Shown in pieces: positions 1 to 9,674 of a stretch of 64,000 bases of DNA. Under the pieces are notes generated by a model. That model searched no databases, was not told the DNA's origin, and worked only from the letters and a program-made list of their open reading frames with translations. Source of the stretch: Companilactobacillus mishanensis (lineage in GTDB: Bacteria; Bacillota; Bacilli; Lactobacillales; Lactobacillaceae); the NCBI RefSeq assembly GCF_003946505.1, contig NZ_RHON01000002.1, positions 248,001 to 312,000 of the forward strand, read 5' to 3'. The position numbers were made by a program, and so were the translations under genes. How positions within the stretch are numbered: the first letter of the stretch is position 1; every line of letters begins with the position of its first letter.

Positions 1-16
1 CGGAGGTGTTTTTATT

Positions 17-321
17 TTGACTAACAATAGATATTCATATGAAACAAAATTGGAGGCAGTTAGGCTTCTAAATACCGGAATGTCGGGAAGAGAAATTGTT
101 CAAAGGCTTGGTTTAAAGAGTGATGGACTTATTCACACTTGGCGCAAATATGTGCGAAATGCGATTATTACAGACTTAGACAGGAACCAGGTAAGCAATA
201 TAAATACCGAAAAGGTAACGCCGGTGAGTCATCAGAGATTCAATACCAACAAGATATCGAAGCAATGAAACAAGAGTTAACTGTCGTAAAAAAATATTTA
301 ATCAAGGAAAGGTTGTGGTAA
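17..321 (+). pseudogene. IS3 transposase OrfA, frameshifted
   Basis: This is the helix-turn-helix DNA-binding subunit of an IS3 transposase, normally about 100 residues. It starts at TTG 17 behind CGGAGGTG at 1-8 and reads a typical N-terminal HTH (KLEAVRLL, GLKSDGLIHTWRKYV). After codon 48, near 158-163, the sense leaves this frame: the expected continuation (DYYRLRQEPGKQ...VVKKYLIKERLW) is in the frame that contains position 139. One base appears to be missing there. A coiled-coil-like C-terminus overlaps orfB. Full-length OrfA cannot be made without a frameshift, so the element is likely disabled unless supplied in trans. Confidence 0.7.
288..294 (+). promoter_or_regulatory. A7 slippery heptamer for programmed -1 frameshift
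   Basis: Seven A residues sit in the phase A-AAA-AAA relative to the distal orfA frame. Slipping back one base leads directly into the orfB frame, which is open upstream of its GTG start. This is the standard way IS3-family elements make the OrfAB fusion transposase. Confidence 0.6.
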
Positions 322-1160
322 ATCAATCCACCATCAATATGATCACAGAACTAAGTCACGATATTCCGATTGCGAGAATTTGCGAAATACTAGGTATTGC
401 AAGATCCACCTATTATAGGAATCTCAAACCAAAAGAACCCGGAAACAAAGAACTGAAGCAAGAAATTCATAAAGTTTGTAAAGTAGCTCACTTCCGATTT
501 GGTTATCGCAAAGTATTCAATAAGGTTAAAGTTTCATTTGCTTGTACTGAAGGAAAAGTGAGACGAATAATGTCCAAAAATAATTGGGGTTGTAAAGTAA
601 AAATCAAGGTACAACATCGGTCAGGAAATCCCTTCAAAACCTTTGATAATATAATTAATCGTGATTGGGATACCGATACCCCATTAACTAAATTAACGAC
701 AGATATCACGTATCTACCTTTTGGCACGTGCATGCTTTATCTATCAACAATCATGGATACATTTAACAATGAAATAATTGCTTATAAAATATCAGATCAT
801 CCTGATGAGCAATTGGTTCTTGGTACTCTTGCACAATTACCAGAGTTGGGCGAGGAAACAATACTTCACAGTGATCAAGGATCCACATATACATCAAGGA
901 AAGTATTTGATGAGTGCAGAGAAAAAGGCATCATCAGAAGTATGTCCCGTAAAGGAACTCCAGCTGATAATGCCCTGATAGAATCGTTTCATTCCTCACT
1001 AAAGTCTGAAACGTTCTACATAAACAACGAGCCAATAGGCTCAAATTCAATTGTAATTGAAATGGTGGATGAATACATCCAATTTTGGAATAATGAACGT
1101 ATTTTACAAAAATTGGGTTACCAATCACCGGTAGAATACCGATTATCAGTAACCCAATAA
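315..1160 (+). CDS. IS3-family transposase OrfB (rve integrase core)
   Basis: This is the catalytic subunit of an IS3 transposase, 281 residues from GTG 315. The N-terminal region holds an HTH_21-like segment (about 15-60) and the rve integrase fold follows. The catalytic DDE triad is visible as Asp130 (TTDITYLPF), Asp187 (HSDQGSTYTS) and Glu223 (NALIESFHSSLK). The last two are separated by exactly 35 residues, the DD(35)E spacing of the family. It is normally translated as a frameshift fusion with OrfA from the A7 site at 288. The frame is intact, but the upstream orfA lesion makes an active fusion unlikely. Confidence 0.88.
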   Translation: MVNQSTINMITELSHDIPIARICEILGIARSTYYRNLKPKEPGNKELKQEIHKVCKVAHFRFGYRKVFNKVKVSFACTEGKVRRIMSKNNWGCKVKIKVQHRSGNPFKTFDNIINRDWDTDTPLTKLTTDITYLPFGTCMLYLSTIMDTFNNEIIAYKISDHPDEQLVLGTLAQLPELGEETILHSDQGSTYTSRKVFDECREKGIIRSMSRKGTPADNALIESFHSSLKSETFYINNEPIGSNSIVIEMVDEYIQFWNNERILQKLGYQSPVEYRLSVTQ

Positions 1161-1236
1161 AAATCAGATAGTGCTTTTATTTATTTGTTGCAAAAAATGG
1201 TTGCAGTACCTGTAAAACCGAAATAACTGTCTTTTT

Positions 1237-3243
1237 TTAATCGTCATTTACTGACTGAAGGTAAACTAATTGATCTGTAGAAATTTGTTCATAAAGTGCG
1301 TTGCCTAATTCACGGTCAAAAACTTTCCTAGCGACTTGATTCTGGATGAAATTGTATTCTTGCTGGAATGCTTCAATTAACAATTCGTTTTGTTCATCTT
1401 GCATCGATTCACCTTGACCAGAAAGACGACGATGTCTTTCATCATAAGCACGACGTGCCACGCTAACTTCTTTGGCATTATCTTCGGTCGTGTTTTTGTT
1501 TAGATAGTCGATTACATTGGAATATGGGATTTCTTCAACAGATCTCATTTTGGTCCACATGCTCCTATTACGTCTGATCAATTCTTCCTTACTCATCCCG
1601 TTTGGTTTCATTTTCTTGAACTCTTTACGTTTTCTGCGTGCATCTTCAGACAAGGATAATCTTTGGCCAATTCTGAACTTAAATACAAATTTGAACTTCT
1701 GGAAACCATTCTGCTGGTAATGCATCATGGTTCTCTGAGCAACGTTCATGTATAAGTCGGCGTACTGACTTGTTATTTTTCCATCTGCAAGATTTTTATC
1801 TATAGCAAGTTGTTCGGCATTAAAACAGCCCTCAAATAGTTTGTCTAATTTATTCTTGTTCAATTTACCATCAACTGTTCGTTGACCATCCAATATGTTG
1901 ATAACTTGGCTAGCCGCGGCAGTATTGCCATACTTTGTTTTTATTAATTGGATCGCATGTGTAACCATTGAACCTTTAGCATCAGCAATTGCAACTTCTG
2001 ATACTTTAGAAACTTGTTTTGGAAGCATTAGTGGCAAGATAACTGTTGGGACCAGCAAACTAGTTATGATCACAACACTAGCAATAAAAATCATGTCGGT
2101 TCTATATGTAAATGGCCTGCCGTTTAGTGTGAATGGTAAAGAAAACGCCATGGCCAAAGTAATAGTTCCATGAACGCCACTTAGGGCAAGAACAATACTA
2201 TTACTGTTTTTATCATGTTTGTCCCAAGCTCGGATTCTGGCAAGATCAAATCGGGTCCATAAGTATCTCAAAACAGTCATGACAACGTATAGTAGGATTC
2301 CGACACCAATCAATATTGCTACCGATGAAGTTCCTCGGCTACGCAAGCTGGCAATAACACTTGGCAGCGAAAGTCCCAATAGAACAAAAACTATTCCATT
2401 CAAGATAGTAGAAATAATATTCCACGTGGATGACATGACGATTTGTAGTGATGATGTCGTCAGTCTAAGTTTGTTCTGTTGAACACCATGGAAAAGACCG
2501 GTAACAACAACGGCCAAGATTCCTGAAACACCTAACGCTTCAGCAGAAAGATAAACAACGAACGGTGTCAGTAATGTGAAGGGGACGATCACGGAAGGCA
2601 TATCAACACGATTATTAATTAGTCGGATACGTATTTGAACGATGATGGCACCCAATATTGCCCCAACAACGATACCTCCGAAGAAGACGAAGAAGAAGTC
2701 GCCCAGTCCATGCCAGACTGAAAATTTTCCAGTAACAGCGGCAGCAATTGGTAGATTCATTGCTACGATACCTGATGCATCATTAAAGAGTGATTCATTT
2801 TCCAAGGTATTCATAACTTCGGTCGGGACCATGACCTTATTGGTAATTGAAGAAACTGCAACGGCATCAGTAGGAGTAATAATTGATCCTAAGGCAAATG
2901 CTAGTGCTAGTGACAAACTCGGTATAAGGAGATGTGTCAAAAATCCAACAATGACGATCGAAACAACTGATAATTCGACCGCCAAAGAGAATGTTGTTCC
3001 AAATGACCTAGTCAAACGTCCTAAACTAGTATGCTGACCGTCGTTAAACATCAACATCGAGATTATTACTAATAAGAACACCTCAGGTTCAAGATGGAAA
3101 TTTTTATATATAGGAAATAATGACAAAATCAAACCTGCAGCAATTTGAACGAAAGCAGCGGGAATTACATTGAATTTAGTAAAAAGAGCATTAGCTGCGA
3201 CGACAGCAGCAACAAGGAGTAGTATCAGGAAGACAGTATTCAA
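1237..3243 (-). CDS. Na+/H+ antiporter, CPA1/NhaP type, with long C-terminal domain
   Basis: Membrane sodium/proton exchanger of 668 residues. About 12 hydrophobic segments fill residues 1-410. The CPA1 ion-site motifs are TPTDAVA (123-129) and ESLFNDASG (150-158). A cytoplasmic, largely helical, charged domain (about 430-668) follows, as in NhaP proteins. The start is TTG 3243, eight bases after GGAGG; no better start exists. A -10 element lies at 3290-3285. It stands alone, between the IS element and the divergent rapZ operon. A second antiporter of the same architecture lies at 34591-36723. Substrate (Na+ versus K+) cannot be told from sequence. Confidence 0.88.
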   Translation of the reverse strand: MNTVFLILLLVAAVVAANALFTKFNVIPAAFVQIAAGLILSLFPIYKNFHLEPEVFLLVIISMLMFNDGQHTSLGRLTRSFGTTFSLAVELSVVSIVIVGFLTHLLIPSLSLALAFALGSIITPTDAVAVSSITNKVMVPTEVMNTLENESLFNDASGIVAMNLPIAAAVTGKFSVWHGLGDFFFVFFGGIVVGAILGAIIVQIRIRLINNRVDMPSVIVPFTLLTPFVVYLSAEALGVSGILAVVVTGLFHGVQQNKLRLTTSSLQIVMSSTWNIISTILNGIVFVLLGLSLPSVIASLRSRGTSSVAILIGVGILLYVVMTVLRYLWTRFDLARIRAWDKHDKNSNSIVLALSGVHGTITLAMAFSLPFTLNGRPFTYRTDMIFIASVVIITSLLVPTVILPLMLPKQVSKVSEVAIADAKGSMVTHAIQLIKTKYGNTAAASQVINILDGQRTVDGKLNKNKLDKLFEGCFNAEQLAIDKNLADGKITSQYADLYMNVAQRTMMHYQQNGFQKFKFVFKFRIGQRLSLSEDARRKRKEFKKMKPNGMSKEELIRRNRSMWTKMRSVEEIPYSNVIDYLNKNTTEDNAKEVSVARRAYDERHRRLSGQGESMQDEQNELLIEAFQQEYNFIQNQVARKVFDRELGNALYEQISTDQLVYLQSVNDD

Positions 3244-3284
3244 TTAAGAAACCTCCACAGACAAACGATTTATTTATGGCAATC

Positions 3285-3313
3285 ATTATACTCTAATAAA
3301 AGAATATTATTCA
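3285..3313 (-). promoter_or_regulatory. Probable promoter of the NhaP antiporter gene
   Basis: On the minus strand a perfect TATAAT (3290-3285) sits 17 bases after a weak -35 (TGAATA, 3313-3308). It is the only strong -10 in the short divergent gap. Confidence 0.45.
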
Positions 3314-3326
3314 GATGACATTAAAA

Positions 3327-3355
3327 TAGACACGCCCGGGTTGTAATGTTATGCT
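3327..3355 (+). promoter_or_regulatory. Probable promoter of rapZ-yvcK-whiA
   Basis: TAGACA (3327-3332), 17-base spacer, TATGCT (3350-3355) preceded by TGT, which makes an extended -10. It lies 25 bases before the rapZ start and faces the operon. Confidence 0.5.
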
Positions 3356-3379
3356 AGTATCTGAATGTGAGGTGCACTA

Positions 3380-4294
3380 ATGTCAAAAAAGGTACTTAGT
3401 TTAGTCATAGTTACCGGAATGAGCGGTGCTGGAAAGACTGTAGCAATGCAATCTTTTGAAGATTTAGGATATTTTTGTATAGATAATATGCCACCAAATT
3501 TACTTCCAAAATTTTGGGAATTGGTGCATGAATCAGGAACTATCAGTAAAGTTGCTCTAGTTGTTGATATTAGATCTCGCGCCTTCTATGATGAAATTTT
3601 CTCAATGCTAGCTGAAATGCAAGTTGATGAGCAAGAAAAAGATCAAAAGGTCGAAATGAAGATCATGTTCCTTGATGCATCAGATGAGGAACTGGTTTCA
3701 AGATATAAAGAGACACGTCGTAGCCATCCGTTAGCCATGGAAGGTCGTCTATTGGATGGAATCCAAAAAGAACGTGAATTACTCGGTGAAATGAAGTCTC
3801 GTGCCCAAGTCGTAATTGATACAACTGACTTGTCACCAAGACAATTGCGTGAAGCGATTTTTGCTAATTTCCAAGAGAGTTCAGAAGTTCCAACCTTTCA
3901 CGTAGAGGTAATGTCATTTGGTTTCAAATATGGCTTACCAATCGATGCAGATATAGTAATGGATGTTCGTTTTTTGAGAAACCCTTACTATGTTCCTGAA
4001 TTGAAAGTCCAAACAGGGATGGATAAACCAGTTTATGATTATGTGATGGATAGTCCAGAAACAGAGAATTTTTACAATAAATTCTATGGACTATTGAAAG
4101 ATATCTTGCCTGGATATGAAAAAGAAGGTAAGACAAGTTTGACGATAGCAGTTGGTTGTACAGGTGGACAACATCGTTCAGTAGCTATTGCACAAAGATT
4201 AGGTACAGATTTGAAAGAAAAATATTATGTAGATATCACACACCGTGATATGGACAAATCTCAAAAGAAGGTTATTCAAAATGGCAGCAAATAG
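3380..4294 (+). CDS. rapZ: RNase adapter / nucleotide-binding protein RapZ (YvcJ)
   Basis: P-loop ATP/GTP-binding protein of 304 residues. The Walker A motif GMSGAGKT is at residues 13-20, and the conserved C-terminal block [12 protein letters not shown] is near 262-273. In E. coli RapZ controls glmS mRNA through small RNAs. In Bacillus the homologue YvcJ has nucleotide hydrolysis activity and affects competence; its direct target is less clear. Start ATG 3380 follows GTGAGGTG. The gene overlaps yvcK by 14 bases and forms the conserved rapZ-yvcK-whiA operon of Firmicutes. Length is normal and nothing is missing. Confidence 0.95.
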   Translation: MSKKVLSLVIVTGMSGAGKTVAMQSFEDLGYFCIDNMPPNLLPKFWELVHESGTISKVALVVDIRSRAFYDEIFSMLAEMQVDEQEKDQKVEMKIMFLDASDEELVSRYKETRRSHPLAMEGRLLDGIQKERELLGEMKSRAQVVIDTTDLSPRQLREAIFANFQESSEVPTFHVEVMSFGFKYGLPIDADIVMDVRFLRNPYYVPELKVQTGMDKPVYDYVMDSPETENFYNKFYGLLKDILPGYEKEGKTSLTIAVGCTGGQHRSVAIAQRLGTDLKEKYYVDITHRDMDKSQKKVIQNGSK

Positions 4295-5312
4295 GATAGT
4301 ACGAGTCGTAAAAGGACGTCGTCCAAAAGTTGTTGTTATAGGTGGGGGAACTGGTTTACCAGTTGTATTGAACAGTTTACGAAAAGAAGATGCAAATATC
4401 ACCGCAATCGTTACAGTGGCAGATGATGGAGGCTCGTCAGGTATAATTCGAAATTATATCAACGTTGTGCCACCAGGGGACATCCGTAACGTATTGGCAT
4501 CATTGTCTGATTTGCCAAGTCCAGAGCTAGAAGTTTTCCAGCATCGCTTCAAGAGTGATGATGACTTTTTCTCAGGACATGCATTAGGAAACTTGATAAT
4601 TGCAGCTTTGAGTGAAATGACACCGAATATTTTTGATGCAGTTCAAGAATTGTCGAAAATGATGCGTATCGATGGGAATGTTTTCCCAGCTTCAAATACT
4701 AAATTGACGCTGAATGCAGAATTCACTGACGGAACAACTTTGTCAGGGGAGCATGAAATCACTCATTCAGGTAAACACGTCAAAAAAGTCTGGGTAACAA
4801 ATTCAGATAATCCTGAAGATGAGCCCAAGACATTGTTGCCAGTTTTGGCATCGATCATGCAAGCTGACGTAGTTGTCTTAGGACCAGGTAGTTTATTTAC
4901 AAGTATTCTGCCTAACTTGATGATCAAACAGCTTGGTGAAGCGGTCAAACAGACACCAGCGGAAGTAGTATATATTTGTAATATTATGACGCAGATTGGT
5001 GAGACAGAAGGCTTTACTGATGCTGATCACGTAAAGGTCTTAGATGATCACTTAGGTGCTAATTTTGTTGACACTGTTTTAGTCAACACCCGTCCAATTC
5101 CCAAGGGGTACATGGATCGTAAAAAGTACGACGAATATATTAATCAAGTTGAGCCTGACTTTGAATCACTACGCAAAATGGGATGTAAAGTCATTTCTGA
5201 TGATTTTCTCAAATTGCGTGATCACGGTGCATTCCATGATGGAGACAAGATTGCCCATGAAATTCTTAATTTAGCATTTCAAACAGGGAATAGAAAAAAT
5301 GAGGTGAGATAA
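4281..5312 (+). CDS. yvcK: Gluconeogenesis factor YvcK (CofD-like)
   Basis: Cytosolic protein of the CofD/YvcK family, 343 residues. In B. subtilis YvcK is needed for growth on gluconeogenic carbon sources and for cell shape, and binds UDP-sugars. The signature [14 protein letters not shown] lies near residues 17-30, followed by [12 protein letters not shown] and [12 protein letters not shown]. The start chosen is ATG 4281, preceded by AAGAAGG. A further ATG at 4245 lies deep in rapZ and would add 12 residues that look like rapZ read out of frame. It is the middle gene of the operon; whiA follows after one base. Confidence 0.93.
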   Translation: MAANRIVRVVKGRRPKVVVIGGGTGLPVVLNSLRKEDANITAIVTVADDGGSSGIIRNYINVVPPGDIRNVLASLSDLPSPELEVFQHRFKSDDDFFSGHALGNLIIAALSEMTPNIFDAVQELSKMMRIDGNVFPASNTKLTLNAEFTDGTTLSGEHEITHSGKHVKKVWVTNSDNPEDEPKTLLPVLASIMQADVVVLGPGSLFTSILPNLMIKQLGEAVKQTPAEVVYICNIMTQIGETEGFTDADHVKVLDDHLGANFVDTVLVNTRPIPKGYMDRKKYDEYINQVEPDFESLRKMGCKVISDDFLKLRDHGAFHDGDKIAHEILNLAFQTGNRKNEVR

Positions 5313-5313
5313 C

Positions 5314-6249
5314 ATGGCTTCCTATGCAAGTGAGGTTAAGAAAGAACTCACTAGCTTAGAGGTCCATCCAGAGCATGCTCGTGTTGAGTTATCCGCTCTG
5401 ATCAGAATGAATGGTTCATTAAGTTTACAAAATCATCACTTCGTGTTGTCAGTACAAACCGAAAATCCCGCAATTGCGAGAAGAATTTTTTCATTGATCA
5501 AACAAAAGTATGGAATGGAATCTGAGCTATTAGTTCGTAAAAAAATGAAGTTGAAGAAGAACAATCAGTATCTTGTTCGTCTGAAACGTGATACAGAAAA
5601 AGTATTGAAAGACTTAGGTATTACTGATGAAACAGGTTTGTCGATCAATACTGATGTAACTCCTGACATATTAGGAGAGGACCAAAGAATGCGCTCTTAT
5701 TTACGTGGAGCATTTTTGGCCACAGGTAGTGTCAATAATCCTGAGACATCTCGTTATCATTTGGAAATTTATTCACTCTATGAATCTCATAACGACGATA
5801 TCGCCACAATGATGAATCATTTTGGATTGAATGCAAGAACGACTAAACGTCGTAATGGGTATATCGTTTATTTGAAAGAGGCAGAACGTATCGCCGACTT
5901 TCTGCAATTGATTGGTGCAACTAATTCAATGCTAAAATTCGAGGATATCCGAATAGTCCGTGATATGCGTAATTCAGTTAACCGTTTAGTTAACTGCGAA
6001 AATGCTAATATCAACAAGACAGTTGAAGCAGCTGAACGTCAAATTGAGAATATTAAATATCTACGTGACACAATTGGATTAGATTCCTTACCTATGAAAT
6101 TACAAGAGATTGCAATTTTGAGATTAGATAATCCTGAAGTTTCCTTGAAGGAACTGGGTGACATGGTACCAAGTGGCTCCATTTCAAAATCTGGTATCAA
6201 TCATCGATTACGTAAGATAAATCAAATGGCTGAAGAGGCTAAAGTATAA
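5314..6249 (+). CDS. whiA: DNA-binding protein WhiA
   Basis: Protein of 311 residues with the WhiA layout: an N-terminal LAGLIDADG-like domain (about 20-200) and a C-terminal helix-turn-helix (SLKELGDMV...[11 protein letters not shown], about 270-300). In Streptomyces WhiA controls sporulation; in Bacillus it affects cell division and nucleoid segregation without clear regulatory targets. ATG 5314 lies just after the yvcK stop and has GAGGTGAG upstream. Last gene of the rapZ operon, with a terminator after it. Confidence 0.95.
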   Translation: MASYASEVKKELTSLEVHPEHARVELSALIRMNGSLSLQNHHFVLSVQTENPAIARRIFSLIKQKYGMESELLVRKKMKLKKNNQYLVRLKRDTEKVLKDLGITDETGLSINTDVTPDILGEDQRMRSYLRGAFLATGSVNNPETSRYHLEIYSLYESHNDDIATMMNHFGLNARTTKRRNGYIVYLKEAERIADFLQLIGATNSMLKFEDIRIVRDMRNSVNRLVNCENANINKTVEAAERQIENIKYLRDTIGLDSLPMKLQEIAILRLDNPEVSLKELGDMVPSGSISKSGINHRLRKINQMAEEAKV

Positions 6250-6250
6250 A

Positions 6251-6285
6251 AAAATAACACTTCATAATGAAGTGTTATTTTTGTG
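6251..6285. terminator. Bidirectional terminator between whiA and the MFS gene
   Basis: A 15-bp perfect stem (6251-6265 with 6267-6281) with a single-base loop ends in T residues on the plus strand and is preceded by A residues for the minus strand. The minus-strand MFS stop codon lies inside its distal arm. Confidence 0.85.
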
Positions 6286-7678
6286 TTTTTGGAGACTTTT
6301 TGTAATCTTTGACCATGATGGCAAATACTAAACCAATTAGTGCAAGTACGAAGAAGAAAGTGAATACACTGTGATATCCGGCTAATCCTTCGTTTGCTGG
6401 TAGGTTATGATTTTGATTACTGCTTACTAGAATCAAGGTTGCTAAACTAACACCCAATGATCCTAGTAATTGACGAACCGTCGTGATAATCGCAGTACCA
6501 TGTGGAATCAGATCTTCGGGTAATGAATTACCACCTAATGTTGTTGCTGGCATCATAACGAAAGCATTTCCACCTTCGATCAACATGGCAATCAGAATCA
6601 TTGGCCAGATGCCAAGTTTGATGTTGATAACAAATAATAGGAACCAGCCAACGACGATCATTGACATTCCGGAGAGTAAGGTAGGCTTAAAACCAATTTT
6701 ATCAGCCAATTTACCTGTTAATGGATTTAAGATACTTAACAAGATTGCTGGTGGGACTAGGGCTAACCCTGAAATCAAAACGGATGTATGTAAAATGTTT
6801 TGATAATAAAGTGGATAGATAATTGTAACAACTATCAATGAAATATATGAAAATCCGGTGAGTAAAATTGCCAAATCAAAATTGAATGTCTTCATAACTT
6901 TCAAATCGAGTAATGGTTCCTTTGAAGTTAATTGACGATAAATAAATAATCCGGTCAGAACAATACTGATTATCAAAATAATCAATAAGCTAGTTCCAAA
7001 ACTGTGCGTGCTGCCGGCTTGATTGACGACATAAAGTAGACCAATCAATCCAACTAAGTAAACGATTGATAGAAAGTCCAATCTCATCTTATGACGTGGC
7101 ATGACGTCTTTGATATAAAATGATCCTAAAACAAAGATGAGAACCATAATAATTAGAAAAATTACAAAGAGTCCTTGCCATTTCAGATAATTCAAGACGA
7201 TACCGGAGATAATTGGGCCACTAGCAAGTGCGGAACCCATTACTAGTCCGGCAAATCCCATTGTTGTACCACGGTTTTCTTCCGGGGTTATTGCTAGTAG
7301 TACCGATTGAAACGATGGGAATAAAATTCCCACCCCAATAGCTTCTAACGCTCGCCCAAGCATTGCCATTGCAAAGCTTTGGGATACGATGATCACTAAT
7401 GTTCCAATTCCAAATATTCCGACAACGCTCAGGAATAATTTTTTGAACGAAATATTATTTAGCAACCAGGGGCTGATTGGCATCATGATACTCATGATCA
7501 ACATAAAACCTGTAGTTAACCATTGGATCGTAGGTGCGGTGACACCGAAAAATTTCATCAAGGTTGGGTAGGCTGTCGAGAGGGATGATTGACTGATCGA
7601 CATGGTAAAAGTACCTGCCAGCAGGGTGCTGACAAATAACTTTCTACTCATTGGGTTTTGGATCTGCTTGTCTTCCAT
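6275..7678 (-). CDS. MFS multidrug exporter, DHA2-like (14 TM)
   Basis: Proton-coupled exporter of 467 residues in the plasma membrane, probably drug/H+ antiport. Hydrophobic segments run through the whole protein. Family marks are STAYPTLMKFFGVTAPTIQWLTTGFML near the N-terminus and the motif-C-like region SGPIISGIVLNYLKWQGLFV. Start ATG 7678 is preceded by AAGGAAG; a longer reading from 7753 would cross the clpP terminator and lacks an SD. The terminal KDYKKSPKTQK is cytoplasmic. It resembles the exporter at 10721-12097. The actual substrate is unknown. Confidence 0.85.
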   Translation of the reverse strand: MEDKQIQNPMSRKLFVSTLLAGTFTMSISQSSLSTAYPTLMKFFGVTAPTIQWLTTGFMLIMSIMMPISPWLLNNISFKKLFLSVVGIFGIGTLVIIVSQSFAMAMLGRALEAIGVGILFPSFQSVLLAITPEENRGTTMGFAGLVMGSALASGPIISGIVLNYLKWQGLFVIFLIIMVLIFVLGSFYIKDVMPRHKMRLDFLSIVYLVGLIGLLYVVNQAGSTHSFGTSLLIILIISIVLTGLFIYRQLTSKEPLLDLKVMKTFNFDLAILLTGFSYISLIVVTIIYPLYYQNILHTSVLISGLALVPPAILLSILNPLTGKLADKIGFKPTLLSGMSMIVVGWFLLFVINIKLGIWPMILIAMLIEGGNAFVMMPATTLGGNSLPEDLIPHGTAIITTVRQLLGSLGVSLATLILVSSNQNHNLPANEGLAGYHSVFTFFFVLALIGLVFAIMVKDYKKSPKTQK

Positions 7679-7735
7679 GATAATTACTTCCTTCAAACTA
7701 AGAATAGGCTTATTATTTTTTATTGTCCATTCCAC

Positions 7736-7773
7736 AAAAAAAGTAGAAAACAAAATAATTTGCTTTCTACTTT
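7736..7773 (-). terminator. Terminator downstream of clpP
   Basis: Minus strand: AAAGTAGAAA pairs with TTTCTACTTT across a loop of about 14 bases and is followed by a T run. It lies between the clpP stop (7785) and the start of the MFS gene. Confidence 0.8.
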
Positions 7774-7784
7774 AATTATAAAAA

Positions 7785-8372
7785 TTATTTATCTGCTTTG
7801 TTTGTCATAATCTCATCGATCAAACCGTAATCTTTAGCTTCTTGGGCTGTCATGTAATTATCACGATCAGTATCCTTTTGAAGTTTTTCGAAGGTTTGTC
7901 CAGAGTTATCGGCCAAGATATGATTTAATCTCTTTCTTGTCTTCAAAATCTCTTGGGCTGCAATTTCAATTTCAGTTTGTTGACCTTGAGCACCACCTAA
8001 TGGTTGGTGAATAAGGACAGTTGAATTTGGAAGAGCAAATCTCTTACCTTTTGTTCCTGATGACAAAAGAACACTACCCATTGAGGCAGCCAAACCTGTT
8101 GCAATTGTTTGCACGTCAGATTTAACAAAATTCATAGTATCAACAATAGCTAATCCGTCGGTAACTGAACCACCGGGTGAGTTGATGTACATTGAAATAT
8201 CCTTATCTGAGTCTTGTGCGTCTAGGAAAAGTAATTCTGCAATGACTGTGTTGGCCATTTGACTGTTAACTTCACCAGATAACATAATGATTCTATCTTT
8301 TAATAATCTTGAATAAATATCATAGGCACGTTCGCCACGTGAGCTTTGTTCAATAACTGTAGGAACTAACAT
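7785..8372 (-). CDS. clpP: ATP-dependent Clp protease proteolytic subunit
   Basis: Serine protease of 195 residues that forms the tetradecameric chamber used with ClpX, ClpC or ClpE in protein quality control. The catalytic triad is Ser97 (GLAASMGS), His122 (LIHQPLGG) and Asp171 (TDRDNYMT). The length is typical. Start ATG 8372 follows AGGAGG closely. It is monocistronic with its own terminator. The promoter overlaps a CIRCE element (8410-8436), suggesting control by HrcA, whereas the usual regulator of clpP in this group is CtsR. Confidence 0.97.
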   Translation of the reverse strand: MLVPTVIEQSSRGERAYDIYSRLLKDRIIMLSGEVNSQMANTVIAELLFLDAQDSDKDISMYINSPGGSVTDGLAIVDTMNFVKSDVQTIATGLAASMGSVLLSSGTKGKRFALPNSTVLIHQPLGGAQGQQTEIEIAAQEILKTRKRLNHILADNSGQTFEKLQKDTDRDNYMTAQEAKDYGLIDEIMTNKADK

Positions 8373-8409
8373 ATACTGCCTCCTATTATTAATTAGCGCT
8401 AACTAACTT

Positions 8410-8436
8410 TTAGCACTCTAAATAGTACAGTGCTAA
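8410..8436. promoter_or_regulatory. CIRCE operator (HrcA site) upstream of clpP
   Basis: TTAGCACTC (8410-8418), nine bases, CAGTGCTAA (8428-8436). This is the CIRCE consensus (TTAGCACTC-N9-GAGTGCTAA) with one mismatch. It covers the expected transcription start of clpP. A second small palindrome, TTAGCGCTAA, lies at 8393-8402. Confidence 0.85.
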
Positions 8437-8463
8437 TTTAGCATATAATTTATATTGGGTCAA
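8435..8463 (-). promoter_or_regulatory. clpP promoter
   Basis: Minus strand TTGACC (8463-8458), 17-base spacer, TAAATT (8440-8435). The CIRCE repeat begins at the -10 and runs through the predicted start site, which fits repression by HrcA. Confidence 0.55.
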
Positions 8464-8537
8464 CAAACTAAGCTCATAAAATAAAAATAAATATGTTTTA
8501 TTTGTTAACTGAATAATTATCCCACAAAATAGTTAAA

Positions 8538-9647
8538 TCAGGCTGTGATTTGCTTGGCGCCAGATTTCATTTTGGACCAGATGATATGTAGTAGATAAGC
8601 TGAACAGAACGATAATATCCAAGTAAGAAAATAACATATAAAAATTGACCAAATTGGATGTGACTGAGCGAGCGTTTTTCCAAAAATTAACCAGATTATT
8701 TCGAGCCAGAAAACGTTCGATAGATAGGCACGATATGCGTATACTGCCAAAAAATGAAACACTGGTAAGACTTTTGAATTTTTACGAAGGTGATTGATTG
8801 CTAGGGTTGCCACTGATCCAATCACTAGAAGTGAATACAGTGTCATAGATGGCTTATAGTATGGAGCGTTGGCTAATTTTAATGGAAATCCAAAGCTTAA
8901 CAATTCTTTGTTGGTCCAGATAAAAGTCGCAATCAAGGCGACCAATATGAAAATCCAAGATTTTTTGATCAAGTTTTCAAATTGTTCTCGGTAGATCCAA
9001 GCGATAACTCCAAATATCCCATAGATGATAAAACTGATAAACAATCTATCGAGTAGATACCAATTTGTTGATTCAAGTCCATGAAATACTTTTAAATCAT
9101 AAAAATAAATCCAAGCAAAGTATCCAACGATGGTAATAATGATTATCCATAGTGCCCTGGAATCAGAATTGTTTGCCCATCTTCCCAGCATCCAGAACAG
9201 TGGCATGAGGATGATGAATTGCAACATCATAGTGTTGTACCAGAGATGGGGCGCCGCATTTCCGTTGATAAACTGCCATAGAAAACTACTTAAATTGTTG
9301 TAATGGTTTATTTGTTGGACTGTGGGAAATATTAGTAGATAGGCTAGAGTCCACCAAATTGTTGGAACAAATAAGGCTGACCATTGGTTTTTTAAATAAT
9401 GTGGGTAATTTTTCAAATCTGAGTTCATATTAGTGCGCATAGTCGAATATAAGATTCCAAAAATAAATGCTGGCGCGGTGAATTTAACTAGATTATATAG
9501 GAAGCTAATAACAATTTGGATGTCATTTGATGGCTCAGTACCAACCACGAATCCTAATACGGACTGCAACATGACTGCCGTACAGGCAAATACCTTCATA
9601 TAATCTCCAACATCAGCCGGTCTGATGTCGTCTAGTCTAGTTTCCAA
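8538..9647 (-). CDS. Acyltransferase-3 family membrane protein
   Basis: Integral membrane protein of 369 residues with about ten hydrophobic segments. It resembles the acyltransferase 3 (OafA/YiaH-like) family: an N-terminal DVGDYMKVFACTAVMLQ segment where family members have a conserved His/Arg region, then alternating helices. Such proteins O-acylate surface sugars or peptidoglycan; no acceptor can be predicted here. Start TTG 9647 lies five bases after GGAAGG. It is followed by a 28-base gap from the GNAT gene transcribed in the same direction. Assignment is by general pattern and moderately certain. Confidence 0.6.
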   Translation of the reverse strand: METRLDDIRPADVGDYMKVFACTAVMLQSVLGFVVGTEPSNDIQIVISFLYNLVKFTAPAFIFGILYSTMRTNMNSDLKNYPHYLKNQWSALFVPTIWWTLAYLLIFPTVQQINHYNNLSSFLWQFINGNAAPHLWYNTMMLQFIILMPLFWMLGRWANNSDSRALWIIIITIVGYFAWIYFYDLKVFHGLESTNWYLLDRLFISFIIYGIFGVIAWIYREQFENLIKKSWIFILVALIATFIWTNKELLSFGFPLKLANAPYYKPSMTLYSLLVIGSVATLAINHLRKNSKVLPVFHFLAVYAYRAYLSNVFWLEIIWLIFGKTLAQSHPIWSIFICYFLTWILSFCSAYLLHIIWSKMKSGAKQITA

Positions 9648-9674
9648 ATGATCCTTCCTCTCACAACTAGTGGC

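Larger units (their letters stand above)
1..1210 (+). mobile_element. IS3-family insertion sequence, left end outside window
   Basis: The segment carries the two overlapping reading frames of an IS3-family element (orfA then orfB in the -1 frame). The left terminus lies outside the window, so the inverted repeats cannot be paired. The right end is placed near 1210 by guess, just after a run reading ggttgcagtac, because the neighbouring antiporter gene ends at 1237. OrfB looks intact but orfA carries a one-base frameshift, so this copy is probably not autonomous. Confidence 0.75.

Noticed and set aside
8455-8475. Possible CtsR box upstream of clpP (GGTCAA with a following partial repeat)
   Set aside because: Only one half resembles the heptad, and it coincides with the -35 on the other strand; the second half does not match.
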